NCBI GenBank assembly: GCA_016712865.1
Contig: JADJQH010000002.1
Coordinates: 1,397,800-1,461,799 of the forward strand
Direction of reading: 5' to 3'
Length of the DNA stretch: 64,000 bases
Origin: Dokdonella sp.
Lineage (GTDB): Bacteria; Pseudomonadota; Gammaproteobacteria; Xanthomonadales; Rhodanobacteraceae
The position numbers and the translations under genes are program-made. Position 1 is the first letter of the stretch. Every line of letters begins with the position of its first letter. The notes beneath the pieces were generated by a model. It was not told the origin of the DNA. It made no database searches and worked only from the letters and a program-made list of their open reading frames with translations. This document shows, piece after piece, positions 35,277-44,417 of this stretch.

Positions 35277-37973
35277 GTGAACGCGCTCAGCTCCCGCCAC
35301 CACGATCCCGACCAGCGTCGCGAATCCCTGGTCCAGCAGATTCCCAAACGGGCGGGTGCATTGCGTCGTCGCGGCGAGCAGTTGTGCCAGAACGACTGGG
35401 ACATCAATGCCGCTCTGGTGCTGGCCGAGGACGCCGAAGCCCTGGCCAGTACCTGCCGCGTTCTGCAGAGCACGCACGTTGCGGCACGCCTCGAGAACGT
35501 TGCCGAATGCCTTTGGGACCTGCTCGATCCGCCGGTGATCCCGGACGAGGATGCACGCAGGGACATTCGCGACCTGTTGCTGGCCCTGTTCGAAGACGGT
35601 GACGCGGCAGCCGTGGCCCACGCCGACACCGGCAGTTGGGCCAGCCTGCAAGCCCAGGTGGCCGAGGCCGACAACGGCTATCCGCTGTTGACCCGCCCAC
35701 CTGCCGAATACTGGAAAAAGTTCGCCGATCCGGGCCAGCCCGTTGCACAGGTACGCCTCGAGAGCACGGCCCCGGCCCGGCAGGAAGCACCGACACCGCC
35801 TCCTGCACCCATCGAGGCACCACCGCCGCCCTCGACACCCGAGCCGTCCGTCGAAACCGCAAGCCGCGCCCTGCATTCGGTCACCGAAGATGCCGCAGCG
35901 GAAGCGCCGGCCGCCGAAGTCGCCGATGTCCACAATCTGGCCTGTCATCTGGGTGATCACACCGCGTTGTCCAGCGATATTGACCTGCAATTGCGCGCGG
36001 AAGGGTATGTGCTCGATCGCGTGCGCGGCGTGGATGGCCTCAAGGTCACCCTGAGCCGCCTTGCGCCGGCGCTGATCGTGCTGGGCAGCGCGCACAGCGC
36101 CGTCATCGAGGAAATCGGTGCACTGGTGCAGTCGGCACGCGCGCGCAGCAAGCAGCGCGTCATTTTCATTGCGTTGTCCGCACAGCCGATTGATCTGGCC
36201 GCGCGCTTGCGCGCCATGCGCTCGGGCTGCGATGTCTTCATGGTCGAACCGGAGCGAGCCGACGAGGTGCTGGCGCGCGTGCGCGAGCTGAAGGTCGCCG
36301 AGGACGCCGATCCCTATCGCATCATGATCGTCGAGGATGACCGCTCGCAGGCCTTGTTCGCCGAATCGATCCTGCGCAAGAACGGCATGCAGGCGATTGC
36401 GGTCGGCGAGGCGTCCCTGGTTCTGGACAAGCTCGATGAGTTCCATCCCGACCTGATCCTGATGGACCTCAACATGCCGGTGTGCGATGGCATGGAACTG
36501 ACCGCCCTGATCCGCGAACGCGAAGCCTACATTTCAACGCCGATCGTTTTCCTTTCCGGAGAAGGCGACACGGAAAAACACTTTGCCGCACTGAGCATCG
36601 GCGGCGATGATTTCCTGACCAAACCCATCGCTCCGCGACATTTGATTGCGGCGGTGAAGAGTCGGGTCAAGCGCGCCCGCATGGTCGATAGTCGCCGTCG
36701 CCAGAAACCTGCGCGCGAGGCAGTCAAGGGCCTGCACGATTCGGCCCAACTCAGTCGTCGCCTCGCCGAAATGCTGGCCATGGAAGACGCGGCAACCCGT
36801 GCCGGCGGCCTCGTCCACCTGGAACTGGCCGATGCGCGCGAGCTTTCCCGCCAGCTTTCCGGTCGCGCGATGCAGGGCCTGCTCGAATCCCTGACCCGAC
36901 ACCTCGCTTCCCGCATCGGTGCCAACGACATGCTGGCCCGATGTGGCGAGCATGGCTTCCTGCTGCTCAATCCGGATCGCGCAACGCCGGCGCTGGAGAC
37001 CCTGGTCAACGACCTGCGCGAAAGCATTGCCGCCGAGTCGTTCGGCGATGCCGCCGCACCGGTGCACGTCGATGTGCTGGCCGGTATCTGCCCGTTCAAC
37101 ATTGCCGCCGGTGACGCCAAGGCCATGATCGATTCGGCCGAGGAGGCGCTGCTCGCCGCGCGTGCGCCCGGCAGTCGCGGCGTCGTGGTCAGCACGCGCG
37201 ATGAAGGCACGGGCGGCAGCGCGCACATTGCCGATGTCATTCGCCACGCGCTCAACCAGTCTTCGTTCCGCGTGCTGTTCCAGCCGATCATTTCCCTGCA
37301 AGGCGACACCGAGGAACAATTCCAGGCCCTGCTGCGCCTGCCCGCCGAGGACGAACGCATCTACGCGGCGAGCGAAGTGATTCCGGTGGCCGAGGAAGTC
37401 GGCCTCATTGCCGAGGTCGATCGCTGGATGATCCAGAGCTGCCTCAACACCATTGCCGAGCACCTGCGCGAAGGTCGCAACCTGCGCTTGTTTGTCAGCC
37501 AGTCAAGCAGCAGCGTGTGTGCGCACGATGCCATCGAATGGATGCGCGGCGCCCTCGACAGCCTGCGCATTCCGGCCAACCAGATTTCCATCGAGCTGCG
37601 CATGAGCGATGCCAGCGCCGCATTGTCGCCATTCGTTGGCTATTGCCTGGGCATGAAGCAACTCGGCGTCAGCCTGACGTTGTCGGGGTTCGAAGCCGGC
37701 GAACAGGGCAGCGAGTTGCTGCGCCACCTTCCCGTGGACTACGTCAAGCTGTCTTCGCGCTACACGCGCACCAACGATGATGCCATCCGCATGGAACTGC
37801 GACGCCTGGTCGAACTGGCGCATGCCAATGAGCGCCTGGTGATTGCCCCGCGCGTCGAGGAAGCACGGGTTGCGGCCGCGCTGTGGTCCAGTGGCATCGA
37901 TCTGATCCAGGGCAACTTCGTGCGCGAGGCCGCGCGCGACACCACCTTTGATTTCCAGATGGGAAGCGCCTGA
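35277..37973 (+). CDS. Response regulator with degenerate GGDEF and EAL domains
   Basis: This 898-residue cytoplasmic protein has an N-terminal helical region (about 1-100), a Pro-rich linker, a receiver-like domain without clear active site (about 225-335), and an intact receiver (IMIVEDD, LILMDLNMPVCDGMEL, FLTKPI at about 345-460). A GGDEF-like domain and an EAL-like domain follow. Both output domains lack catalytic residues: CGEHGF stands where GGDEF should be, FQALLR replaces E-A-L-L-R, and LSGFEAG replaces the DDFGTG-type loop. It probably senses or binds c-di-GMP without making or breaking it, like FimX or FilP. GTG 35277 has AGGAA upstream. The hybrid kinase 12 bp downstream is the likely partner. 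Confidence 0.85.
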   Translation: MNALSSRHHDPDQRRESLVQQIPKRAGALRRRGEQLCQNDWDINAALVLAEDAEALASTCRVLQSTHVAARLENVAECLWDLLDPPVIPDEDARRDIRDLLLALFEDGDAAAVAHADTGSWASLQAQVAEADNGYPLLTRPPAEYWKKFADPGQPVAQVRLESTAPARQEAPTPPPAPIEAPPPPSTPEPSVETASRALHSVTEDAAAEAPAAEVADVHNLACHLGDHTALSSDIDLQLRAEGYVLDRVRGVDGLKVTLSRLAPALIVLGSAHSAVIEEIGALVQSARARSKQRVIFIALSAQPIDLAARLRAMRSGCDVFMVEPERADEVLARVRELKVAEDADPYRIMIVEDDRSQALFAESILRKNGMQAIAVGEASLVLDKLDEFHPDLILMDLNMPVCDGMELTALIREREAYISTPIVFLSGEGDTEKHFAALSIGGDDFLTKPIAPRHLIAAVKSRVKRARMVDSRRRQKPAREAVKGLHDSAQLSRRLAEMLAMEDAATRAGGLVHLELADARELSRQLSGRAMQGLLESLTRHLASRIGANDMLARCGEHGFLLLNPDRATPALETLVNDLRESIAAESFGDAAAPVHVDVLAGICPFNIAAGDAKAMIDSAEEALLAARAPGSRGVVVSTRDEGTGGSAHIADVIRHALNQSSFRVLFQPIISLQGDTEEQFQALLRLPAEDERIYAASEVIPVAEEVGLIAEVDRWMIQSCLNTIAEHLREGRNLRLFVSQSSSSVCAHDAIEWMRGALDSLRIPANQISIELRMSDASAALSPFVGYCLGMKQLGVSLTLSGFEAGEQGSELLRHLPVDYVKLSSRYTRTNDDAIRMELRRLVELAHANERLVIAPRVEEARVAAALWSSGIDLIQGNFVREAARDTTFDFQMGSA

Positions 37974-37985
37974 GCGCGATCTGGC

Positions 37986-40382
37986 ATGCGCACTTCGCGA
38001 TCAACGCCAACACGCAGCATGGATAGCCCCAAGCCGGCGGCGTGGCCTTGGCTGGTTCTGGGATTGCTCGGTACCGGCGCCCTGGTCGTTTCCGTGTTCG
38101 TGCTGCTGGATCCAGCCATCGGCAGCGGATCGATGATGCTCCTGCTCGCGTTGCTTGTGGCGCTGGTGCCGGTGGTTGCCCTGCTTGGCTGGTTGCGCTC
38201 ACGTGCGCTGGTGGTTCCCGCCGTGCCCACGGCAACCGAAACCACGCGCCTGACCCGCGAGCCGGACCCGATGTTGAACGAGCTTGCGTCGCTGCGCGCC
38301 ATGCAGCGCGAGCTGATCGCCGCCAAGCAGGAAGCGGAAGCGGCGACCATGGCCAAGGGCGAGTTCCTCGCCACCATGAGTCATGAAATCCGCACACCCT
38401 TGAACGGCATCGTGCCGCTGCTCGACTTGCTGCGTTCAACGCCCTTGCGCTCGGACCAGCGCGACTATCTGTCCACCGCGCACCAGTCGGCCATTGAACT
38501 GCTGCGCATCGTTGACGACATCCTCGACTACTCCAAGCTGGAGGCCAGCAAACTCGAGATCGAGAGCGTTGGCGTCAACCTCAAGGAAGTGGTCGATTCG
38601 GTGGCCATGCTCATGGAAAGCAGCGCGACCGGAAAAGGTCTTCGGCTTGGCGTGGTCATCGATCCGGCCGTGCGCCTGGCCGTGCGCGGTGATCCGGTTC
38701 GCCTGCGCCAGATCCTGACCAACCTGGTCAGCAACGCCATCAAGTTCACCGAACGTGGCAGCGTGACCATCCAGATCGGCAAGCGCGGCGAATCACGCAG
38801 CCACCACGAGATCACCTTTGCCGTGCGCGACACCGGCATCGGCCTCAGTGACGAGGCTGCTGCCAAGTTGTTCCAGCCGTTCTCGCAGGCGGATGCCTCC
38901 ACCACGCGTGTGTACGGCGGCACCGGCCTTGGCCTGGTCATCTGCAAGCGCCTGGTCGAGCTCATGCAAGGCAAGATCGGCGTGCGCTCGGAACTGGGCA
39001 AAGGCTCGACGTTCTGGTTCAACGTACCGCTGCAGAAAGCCATTGGTGATATCCAGGCGCGTACCGATCTGGTCGGCATCCGCGCCCTGATGCTCAGTGG
39101 CAACGATGCCTTCCTGCAGCGCGCGGGCGGGATGCTCACCCAATTGGGATTGAGCTGCCTGCACAGCAATCTGGCTGTCGATGCGTTGAGCAAGCTGCGC
39201 GCCGGTTCCAAGGCAGGCGAGCGCGGCAGCTACGAAGTGTTGTTGATCGATGTTGCCACCGCCGCTGCCGCAACCGCAGCCTTGTTGCGCAACATCCGCC
39301 GCGATCCGGCGCTCGACAACCTGCGCATTCTTGTCGCCGGTCGCGACGAGGCCGTGCAGGACCTGCGTTCGGACGAGCGCCTTTCCGCCCTCAGCGAGAA
39401 TTTCGACGAGCGCGAACTGCGCGAGACCCTGAACCGCGTGCTGGGTGTCGGCAGTCGCGAACTGCAACGCGACAAACCGATGCTCGCGACAAGCGCGGAC
39501 GAGCGCGACGAAATCAGGCGCGACGACGGCAGCACGCGCAGTTTCCTCGGACAGGTGTTGCTGGTCGAGGACAATCCGGTGAATGCCCGCGTGGCTTCAC
39601 GCTTGCTGTCCTTGCACGGCATCAACGTGGACCATGCACTCGACGGTTCCATCGCCCTGCGCCTGCTCGGTGAAAAGCGCTACGACCTGGTCTTGATGGA
39701 TTGCCAGATGCCGGTGATGGATGGCTATACCGCAACGCGCACGCGGCGCGCGGCGGAGGTGGCGGAAAAGCTCCCGCGCCTGCCCATCGTTGCAATGACC
39801 GCCAACGCCATGATGGGCGATCGCGAAAAGTGCCTGTCCGCAGGCATGGACGACTACCTGACCAAACCGCTGGATCGCCGCCTGCTGGAAGCCACCCTCG
39901 CCAAATGGTTGCGGGAAGGCGTTGCCACGCCGACAGCTTCCGCGGCGCCTATGGTCGCAGCCGAAGCATCCGCCCCGAAAGCAGCCGTAGCCGTGCAGGA
40001 AAGTGCCGTGATGGCACAGGCGGTGAGCCAGGGCCTGCGCGATGCGGTGGATCAGTCGGTGGTGCAGGAACTGCTTGAGGTGATGGGCGATGGCTTCGGC
40101 GATCTCGTCCAGGTGTATTTCGAGGACACCCCGAAACTGCTTGCCCGCCTGCGTGAGGCCGCCTCGCGCGTCGACCATGCGGGCATCGCCGAGATTGCGC
40201 ATTCGCTCAAGTCATCCAGCGCCAACCTGGGTGCCATGCCGCTGGCCGAGTTGGCCAAACGCGCGGAAATCGATGCGCGCGTGCGTCGTGATGAGGAACT
40301 TGCGTCCTTGCCGGATCGCTTGCAGGACGAATACCAACGCGTCGTTGGCGCGTTCGTTACCTTGGGATTGATGGCGTCCTGA
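37986..40382 (+). CDS. Hybrid sensor histidine kinase with C-terminal receiver and HPt domains
   Basis: Two transmembrane helices lie near the N-terminus ([20 protein letters not shown] and [20 protein letters not shown]) with almost no periplasmic loop. The HisKA domain has [18 protein letters not shown], and the ATPase domain has [20 protein letters not shown] and [10 protein letters not shown]. Next come a receiver-like domain lacking the phospho-aspartate pocket (about 355-480), a good receiver ([36 protein letters not shown]) and an HPt with [12 protein letters not shown]. The layout resembles RpfC/BarA. The start could also be the ATG at 38019. It follows the degenerate GGDEF/EAL regulator by 12 bp, so a phosphorelay to that protein is likely. 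Confidence 0.92.
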   Translation: MRTSRSTPTRSMDSPKPAAWPWLVLGLLGTGALVVSVFVLLDPAIGSGSMMLLLALLVALVPVVALLGWLRSRALVVPAVPTATETTRLTREPDPMLNELASLRAMQRELIAAKQEAEAATMAKGEFLATMSHEIRTPLNGIVPLLDLLRSTPLRSDQRDYLSTAHQSAIELLRIVDDILDYSKLEASKLEIESVGVNLKEVVDSVAMLMESSATGKGLRLGVVIDPAVRLAVRGDPVRLRQILTNLVSNAIKFTERGSVTIQIGKRGESRSHHEITFAVRDTGIGLSDEAAAKLFQPFSQADASTTRVYGGTGLGLVICKRLVELMQGKIGVRSELGKGSTFWFNVPLQKAIGDIQARTDLVGIRALMLSGNDAFLQRAGGMLTQLGLSCLHSNLAVDALSKLRAGSKAGERGSYEVLLIDVATAAAATAALLRNIRRDPALDNLRILVAGRDEAVQDLRSDERLSALSENFDERELRETLNRVLGVGSRELQRDKPMLATSADERDEIRRDDGSTRSFLGQVLLVEDNPVNARVASRLLSLHGINVDHALDGSIALRLLGEKRYDLVLMDCQMPVMDGYTATRTRRAAEVAEKLPRLPIVAMTANAMMGDREKCLSAGMDDYLTKPLDRRLLEATLAKWLREGVATPTASAAPMVAAEASAPKAAVAVQESAVMAQAVSQGLRDAVDQSVVQELLEVMGDGFGDLVQVYFEDTPKLLARLREAASRVDHAGIAEIAHSLKSSSANLGAMPLAELAKRAEIDARVRRDEELASLPDRLQDEYQRVVGAFVTLGLMAS

Positions 40383-40445
40383 GCGCGCAGGCCAATGTGC
40401 GCCCAGCGCGTCAGGCATCGGCTCGGTACGGCGCTGACCAGGTAA

Positions 40446-40640
40446 TTTCCGTTCATGGTTCGACAGGCTCACCACGAACGGAATTTTTTGCTCAGAGCTG
40501 GTTGACCGGCAACATGGAATCTCACCACGAACGGAATTTCTTGCTCAGAGCTGGCTGACCGGCAACATGAAGTCTCACCATGAACGGAATTTTTTGCTCA
40601 GAGCTGGTTGACCGGCAACATGGAATCCCACCGCGAACGG
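40446..40640. repeat. GTTCGTGGTGAGCC...CCATGAACGG family: one palindrome plus 53-bp tandem units
   Basis: CCGTTCATGGTTCGACAGGC then TCACCACGAACGG is a palindromic repeat. It is followed by three 53-bp tandem units (starting 40469, 40522, 40575), each TCACCACGAACGGAATTTTT...GACCGGCAACATGGAATC, and a partial fourth. Related copies lie at 59.1-59.3 and 63.0 kb. Confidence 0.85.
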
Positions 40641-40662
40641 AAACGCCTTTTACAGCGTTGCC

Positions 40663-41133
40663 TCAGCTACCGATCTTGGTCTGCAGATAATTCGCCTCAC
40701 CCAATTGGGCAATCAGTCCAAGCTGGGTCTCCAGCCAGTCGATGTGTTCTTCCTCCGATGCGAGGATATCGACAAACAATTGGCGACTGACGAAATCACC
40801 CGCCGACTCGCAATAGGCAATGGCGGCCTTGAGGTCCGGCATCGCCTGTTGTTCCAGGCGCAGGTCGCAGGCCATCACTTCGCTGGGTTTTTCGCCGATC
40901 AAGAGCTTGCCGAGTTGCTGAAGATTGGGCAGGCCATCGAGAAACAGGATGCGCTCGATGAGCTTGTCGGCATGCTTCATTTCGTCAATCGATTCCTTGT
41001 ATTCGTGCTCCGCCAACTCGGCATAACCCCAGTTGCGATACATGCGCGAATGCAGGAAATACTGGTTGATCGCAGTCAGCTCGTTGAACAGGGACTTGTT
41101 CAGGTGCTCAATGACTTTGGCATCGCCCTTCAT
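40663..41133 (-). CDS. bfr: Bacterioferritin
   Basis: Bacterioferritin stores iron in a 24-mer shell. The 156-residue product starts [20 protein letters not shown]. It carries the ferroxidase ligands in the [24 protein letters not shown] and [10 protein letters not shown] segments, with the methionine of EMKHAD as the heme ligand. The ATG at 41133 has GGAGAG upstream; earlier in-frame ATGs do not. bfd lies 140 bp upstream on the same strand, pairing iron storage with iron release. Confidence 0.96.
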   Translation of the reverse strand: MKGDAKVIEHLNKSLFNELTAINQYFLHSRMYRNWGYAELAEHEYKESIDEMKHADKLIERILFLDGLPNLQQLGKLLIGEKPSEVMACDLRLEQQAMPDLKAAIAYCESAGDFVSRQLFVDILASEEEHIDWLETQLGLIAQLGEANYLQTKIGS

Positions 41134-41272
41134 GCTGCTTCTCTCCATGCAGGAATCGTGGTGCAACGCGCGAATGCGTGCAGGCCGCGACTATAGCGCC
41201 GCAGGCAATTTCATGAAGAAACGAGAATCGCACGCATTGGGCGCGCAGCAGTCCCCCAGACAAACAGGGCAA

Positions 41273-41482
41273 TCAGGCGGCGATGCGCACCAGGGGAAGG
41301 CCGAACTCGCGAACGCTGGCGCTGTGGGTTTCGCTCAGGATTTCCCGCGCCAGATCGGCGCAACTGCCACAACCACTGCCGCAACCGGTTCGCATGGTGA
41401 GTTCCTCAAGCGAACGCACGCCACGCGATGCCGCATCGCGGATGGCGTGATCGGTAATGCCGTTGCAGATACAGACGTACAT
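41273..41482 (-). CDS. bfd: Bacterioferritin-associated ferredoxin
   Basis: Bfd is a 69-residue [2Fe-2S] protein that reduces the bacterioferritin core so iron can leave. The ligand cysteines appear as MYVCICNGITDHAIRDA and RTGCGSGCGSCADLA, the BFD-like (2Fe-2S) pattern. The family start sets the ATG at 41482. A good Fur-box match lies about 40 bp upstream, in keeping with iron-controlled expression. Confidence 0.93.
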   Translation of the reverse strand: MYVCICNGITDHAIRDAASRGVRSLEELTMRTGCGSGCGSCADLAREILSETHSASVREFGLPLVRIAA

Positions 41483-41519
41483 CGTCGGAACCCGGTTGTG
41501 GACGGGCCCATTCCATCGC

Positions 41520-41538
41520 AAATGCGAATGATTGTCAA
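41520..41538 (-). promoter_or_regulatory. Putative Fur box upstream of bfd
   Basis: On the minus strand the site reads TTGACAATCATTCGCATTT, close to the 19-bp Fur consensus (GATAATGATAATCATTATC), with the central AATCATT-C-CATT half clear. It is about 38 bp upstream of the bfd ATG, so bfd is probably induced in low iron. Confidence 0.65.
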
Positions 41539-41561
41539 CAACGATCCGATTCCGTACCCGA

Positions 41562-42104
41562 TCAGCGCGAGAACAGGGGTTCCTTGGTGGCGGAATCCAC
41601 GGCCGACAGCGGTCGCAGGGGCATCTGGCACAAGGCTTCGGCCATCGGCAGCAAATGACGCAGGGCGCGCAGATACACATCGCGCTTGAACGCGACCACA
41701 TGCTCGCCGGGATACCAGAAATCCACCCAGCGCCAGATGTCGAACTCCGGCTTTTCATTGGCATCAAGGCGAAAATGGGCTTCCTCGCCCGTGAAGCGCA
41801 GCAGGAACCAGACCTGCTTCTGGCCCAGGCACGTTGGCCGTTCATTGCGACGCACATAGCGATTGGGCAGCTTGTAGCGCAGCCAGCCCGGCGTTGCCCC
41901 GAGCACCTCGACATGCTCCGCACGCAAGCCGGTTTCTTCCTCCAGCTCGCGATACATCGCCTCCAGCGGGGTTTCGTCGGTGCGCATGCCGCCCTGCGGA
42001 AACTGCCAGCCATCACGACTGACGCGACGCGCCCAGAACACGCGGCCGTCGTCGCGCATCAGGATGATGCCGACATTCGGGCGATAGCCATCGGGATCGA
42101 TCAC
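41562..42104 (-). CDS. rppH: RNA pyrophosphohydrolase RppH
   Basis: RppH removes pyrophosphate from the 5' end of mRNAs to start decay. The GTG start at 42104 gives the family N-terminus (M)[18 protein letters not shown] and has GGAG 6 bases upstream; the longer open frame is rejected. The Nudix box [20 protein letters not shown] then TGL is intact, as are WQFPQGG and the C-terminal WVDFWYP. Length 180 is typical. Confidence 0.95.
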   Translation of the reverse strand: MIDPDGYRPNVGIILMRDDGRVFWARRVSRDGWQFPQGGMRTDETPLEAMYRELEEETGLRAEHVEVLGATPGWLRYKLPNRYVRRNERPTCLGQKQVWFLLRFTGEEAHFRLDANEKPEFDIWRWVDFWYPGEHVVAFKRDVYLRALRHLLPMAEALCQMPLRPLSAVDSATKEPLFSR

Positions 42105-42273
42105 GGCAAACTCCAATCCGGTTCGCCACACTGCCCATCGCGAGCCCGACCGCGCCTGTGCATGCGCAAGATCGGCCCGCCGCAAGGCACGGCGCGGCGT
42201 CAATGGAACCGATTTTTCCACAGGGCCCGCGAAACCGGCAAGGCAAGCGGTCAATCAACCGAATCGATTCGGC

Positions 42274-42301
42274 TTGACAGACGTAGTCCAGGCTCTAGAA
42301 T
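42274..42301 (+). promoter_or_regulatory. Sigma-70-type promoter for the tRNA-Met region
   Basis: TTGACA, a 16-bp spacer and TAGAAT form a strong -35/-10 pair. Transcription would start near 42308, about 85 bp before the first tRNA-like copy. Confidence 0.7.
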
Positions 42302-42330
42302 CCGTCCCCCCTCGCGCATCGCGCGCGAAG

Positions 42331-42381
42331 GTGCTGATCGCCGGCTCGTCCGTCACGCGCGCAACGACTCGCGATCAGCAC
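42331..42381 (+). other. Inverted repeat in the tRNA leader
   Basis: GTGCTGATCGC (42331-42341) and GCGATCAGCAC (42371-42381) are perfect 11-bp inverted arms with a 29-base loop. They lie between the promoter and the tRNA copies and may fold as a leader hairpin in the precursor. Confidence 0.6.
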
Positions 42382-42393
42382 GATCAGTTTCTT

Positions 42394-42466
42394 GGCTATG
42401 TAGCTCAGCCGGTTAGAGCACAGCACTCATAAGGCTGGGGTCATTGCGGGTACAATTCGAGTTTCT
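42394..42466 (+). pseudogene. Degenerate tRNA-Met copy
   Basis: The first about 45 bases (GGCTATGTAGCTCAGCCGGT onward through CTCATAA) match the intact tRNA-Met that follows. The anticodon stem then has a mismatch (AAGGCTG for AATGCTG), the T arm is replaced (ATTGCGGGTACAATTCGAGT), and there is no 3' acceptor strand or CCA. It could be a true decayed duplicate or a local sequence error. Confidence 0.7.
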
Positions 42467-42543
42467 GGCTATGTAGCTCAGCCGGTTAGAGCACAGCACT
42501 CATAATGCTGGGGTCGGTGGTTCGAGTCCACCCATAGCCACCA
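42467..42543 (+). tRNA. tRNA-Met (CAT), elongator type
   Basis: The 77-base gene folds with acceptor GGCTATG/CATAGCC, D arm GCTC...GAGC, anticodon stem CAGCA/TGCTG around the loop CTCATAA, T arm GGTGG TTCGAGT CCACC, discriminator A and encoded CCA. The anticodon stem lacks the three G-C pairs of initiator tRNA, so it is the elongator. Confidence 0.95.
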
Positions 42544-42580
42544 GAATTTGCGAATAAAATCAGCAAATTACGATAGATCA

Positions 42581-42606
42581 AGCCCGCCATCGTCGCGGGC
42601 TTTTTT
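42581..42606 (+). terminator. Rho-independent terminator after tRNA-Met
   Basis: AGCCCGC, the loop CATCGTC, then GCGGGCT followed by TTTTTT gives a 7-bp GC-rich stem and U run, 38 bp past the tRNA. Confidence 0.92.
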
Positions 42607-42779
42607 GTGCCAGTTCGACTGCCACAATCTCGTTTGCTCCCTATACATATTTGTGCCTTGCAGGATTGGCTTGCGAGCCACCAGGAGTGCGTTGAATTCT
42701 GCGGATCAGGTCAGTTTGACACGCCAATAGTTCAGCCTTATAAAGCACGTAATGAAATTTAATGTGTCTTTTAAAGCGC

Positions 42780-43142
42780 ATGTCAAAAGCCAATCTCCTG
42801 CGTTCCACGCCCCCTTTTGAAGTGGAATCGGCATTGCAACGATTGGGCGCGAACCTTAAAACGGCTCGTCTGCGCCGTGGACTTACCGTGGCCGAGGTGG
42901 CGGAGAAGATCGGCACGGGATCGCGTGCGGTGGCCGATGCGGAGAAGGGTAGGCCCGGCACTGCCATCGCCACACATCTTGCGTTGCTGTGGGCCTATGA
43001 CTTGTTGCAACAAGCTGATGACCTGGCAGCACCGGGCAGCGATGAGATTGGGCTGGCGCTATCCGATCGTCGCGAGCGTGGTCGCACCAAGCGTCGCCTC
43101 GACAATGATTTTTTGACGCCGAGGCACAGCGACCATGAGTGA
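42780..43142 (+). CDS. HipB-type antitoxin, helix-turn-helix regulator
   Basis: The 120-residue protein has an Xre-type helix-turn-helix (LGANLKTARLRRGLTVAEVA, EKIGTGSRAVADAEKG) and is the DNA-binding antitoxin partner of the HipA kinase encoded next. The ATG at 42780 matches the family start (MSKANLLRSTPPFEVESALQ); an ATG six codons upstream is possible. The leader is AT-rich compared with its surroundings, as in autoregulated toxin-antitoxin promoters. Its stop overlaps the hipA start by 8 bp. Confidence 0.88.
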   Translation: MSKANLLRSTPPFEVESALQRLGANLKTARLRRGLTVAEVAEKIGTGSRAVADAEKGRPGTAIATHLALLWAYDLLQQADDLAAPGSDEIGLALSDRRERGRTKRRLDNDFLTPRHSDHE

Positions 43143-44391
43143 GTGCTTCGTCTACATCACCCTGCCCGGACACGTGCAAGCGGTGACGGTAGGGAAGTTT
43201 GCACTGGAGCTTGGACGCAACGGCGTGCCGCTCGGGCGTTTCGTCTATGGCCGTCGCTATCTGCAACGCGATGACGCCGTGGAGATCGATCCGGTCGAAC
43301 TTCGCCTGAGCGAACGTGAGTACCAAACGATCCACCACAGGGGTGTGTTCGGCGCGCTGCGCGATGCCGGTCCGGATTACTGGGGTCGCCTGGTGATCGA
43401 TCGCCATGCAGGAAGGCCTCCTGCGGACGAGCTCGGCTATTTGCTGGAATCGGCCGACGACCGCGCCAGGGCCCTGGGTTTCGGCTTGAACGTGCAGCCG
43501 CCCGCACCGCGCCGCAACTACAACCAGACCCTGCAACTGGCCAAGCTCCAGCAGATTGCCGAAGCGCTGCTGGATGAGGGTAAACAAGCACGCGGCGTGA
43601 CTGCTACGCAGGTCGCCGAGCTGATTCGTGCCGGAACCTCAATGGGTGGCGCGCGCCCGAAGGTGGTGGTCGAAGATGAGAATGCGCTGTGGCTGGCCAA
43701 GTTCAACCTCAAGGATGATCGGTGGAACATGGCTCGGGTCGAGCACGCCATGCTGCGCCTGGCTGCAACATGTGGGCTTGACGCTGCACACAGCAAGCTG
43801 GTGTCCGTCGGCGGACGCGATGTGCTGCTGGTACGTCGTTTCGATCGCGACAAGGCCGAGCAAGGATACTTTCGCCACCGCATGGTCAGCGGCTTGAGTA
43901 TGCTGCGCGCAGACGAGGGCTATCAGGATCGACCGCGCTGGTCGTATTTGTTGCTGGCCGAGGAAGTCAGGCGCGCGTGTCTTGAGGCCGAGAAAGATGT
44001 GCGGGAGCTGTTCCGGCGCATGTGCTTCAACGCGATGATCTCGAACAACGACGACCACCCGCGCAATCACGCAGTGTTGGCGCGCAGCGGTCACTGGAGT
44101 CTGTCGCCAGCGTATGACCTCACACCCAATCCGCAGGTGAGCGTCGAGCGACGCGACCTTGCACTGACGGTCGGTGATTTCGGTCGCGCCGCCACCGTCG
44201 GAAACCTGCTCTCACAAGCACCGCGCTTCGGATTGCAACGCGAGGATGCGGCAAACATCATCGAAGCGATGCGGATGACCGTGCAATCGCAATGGTTCGC
44301 CACTGCGCGCGCAAGTGGAGTGAGCGATGCCGATTGCGAGAGGATTGCCGGCGCGTTCGTGTATGCGGGTTTGGTTGCCTCGCAGGACTAG
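43135..44391 (+). CDS. HipA-type serine/threonine kinase toxin
   Basis: The 418-residue protein matches the HipA family, whose members phosphorylate targets such as glutamyl-tRNA synthetase to induce dormancy. It has GTSMGGARPKVVVEDE (phosphate-binding loop region), the lysine in LWLAKFNLKDD, the catalytic loop NNDDHPRNHAVL and the metal-binding SPAYDLTPN. It starts within hipB (8-bp overlap), as is usual for translationally coupled pairs. The gene is intact, unlike those further right. Confidence 0.92.
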   Translation: MSECFVYITLPGHVQAVTVGKFALELGRNGVPLGRFVYGRRYLQRDDAVEIDPVELRLSEREYQTIHHRGVFGALRDAGPDYWGRLVIDRHAGRPPADELGYLLESADDRARALGFGLNVQPPAPRRNYNQTLQLAKLQQIAEALLDEGKQARGVTATQVAELIRAGTSMGGARPKVVVEDENALWLAKFNLKDDRWNMARVEHAMLRLAATCGLDAAHSKLVSVGGRDVLLVRRFDRDKAEQGYFRHRMVSGLSMLRADEGYQDRPRWSYLLLAEEVRRACLEAEKDVRELFRRMCFNAMISNNDDHPRNHAVLARSGHWSLSPAYDLTPNPQVSVERRDLALTVGDFGRAATVGNLLSQAPRFGLQREDAANIIEAMRMTVQSQWFATARASGVSDADCERIAGAFVYAGLVASQD

Positions 44392-44417
44392 GGAACGCAG
44401 TCGCTGATCGTCACCGA

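Noticed and set aside
35031-36446. 471-codon frame opposite the response regulator
   Set aside because: Shadow frame; the plus strand holds the receiver motifs.
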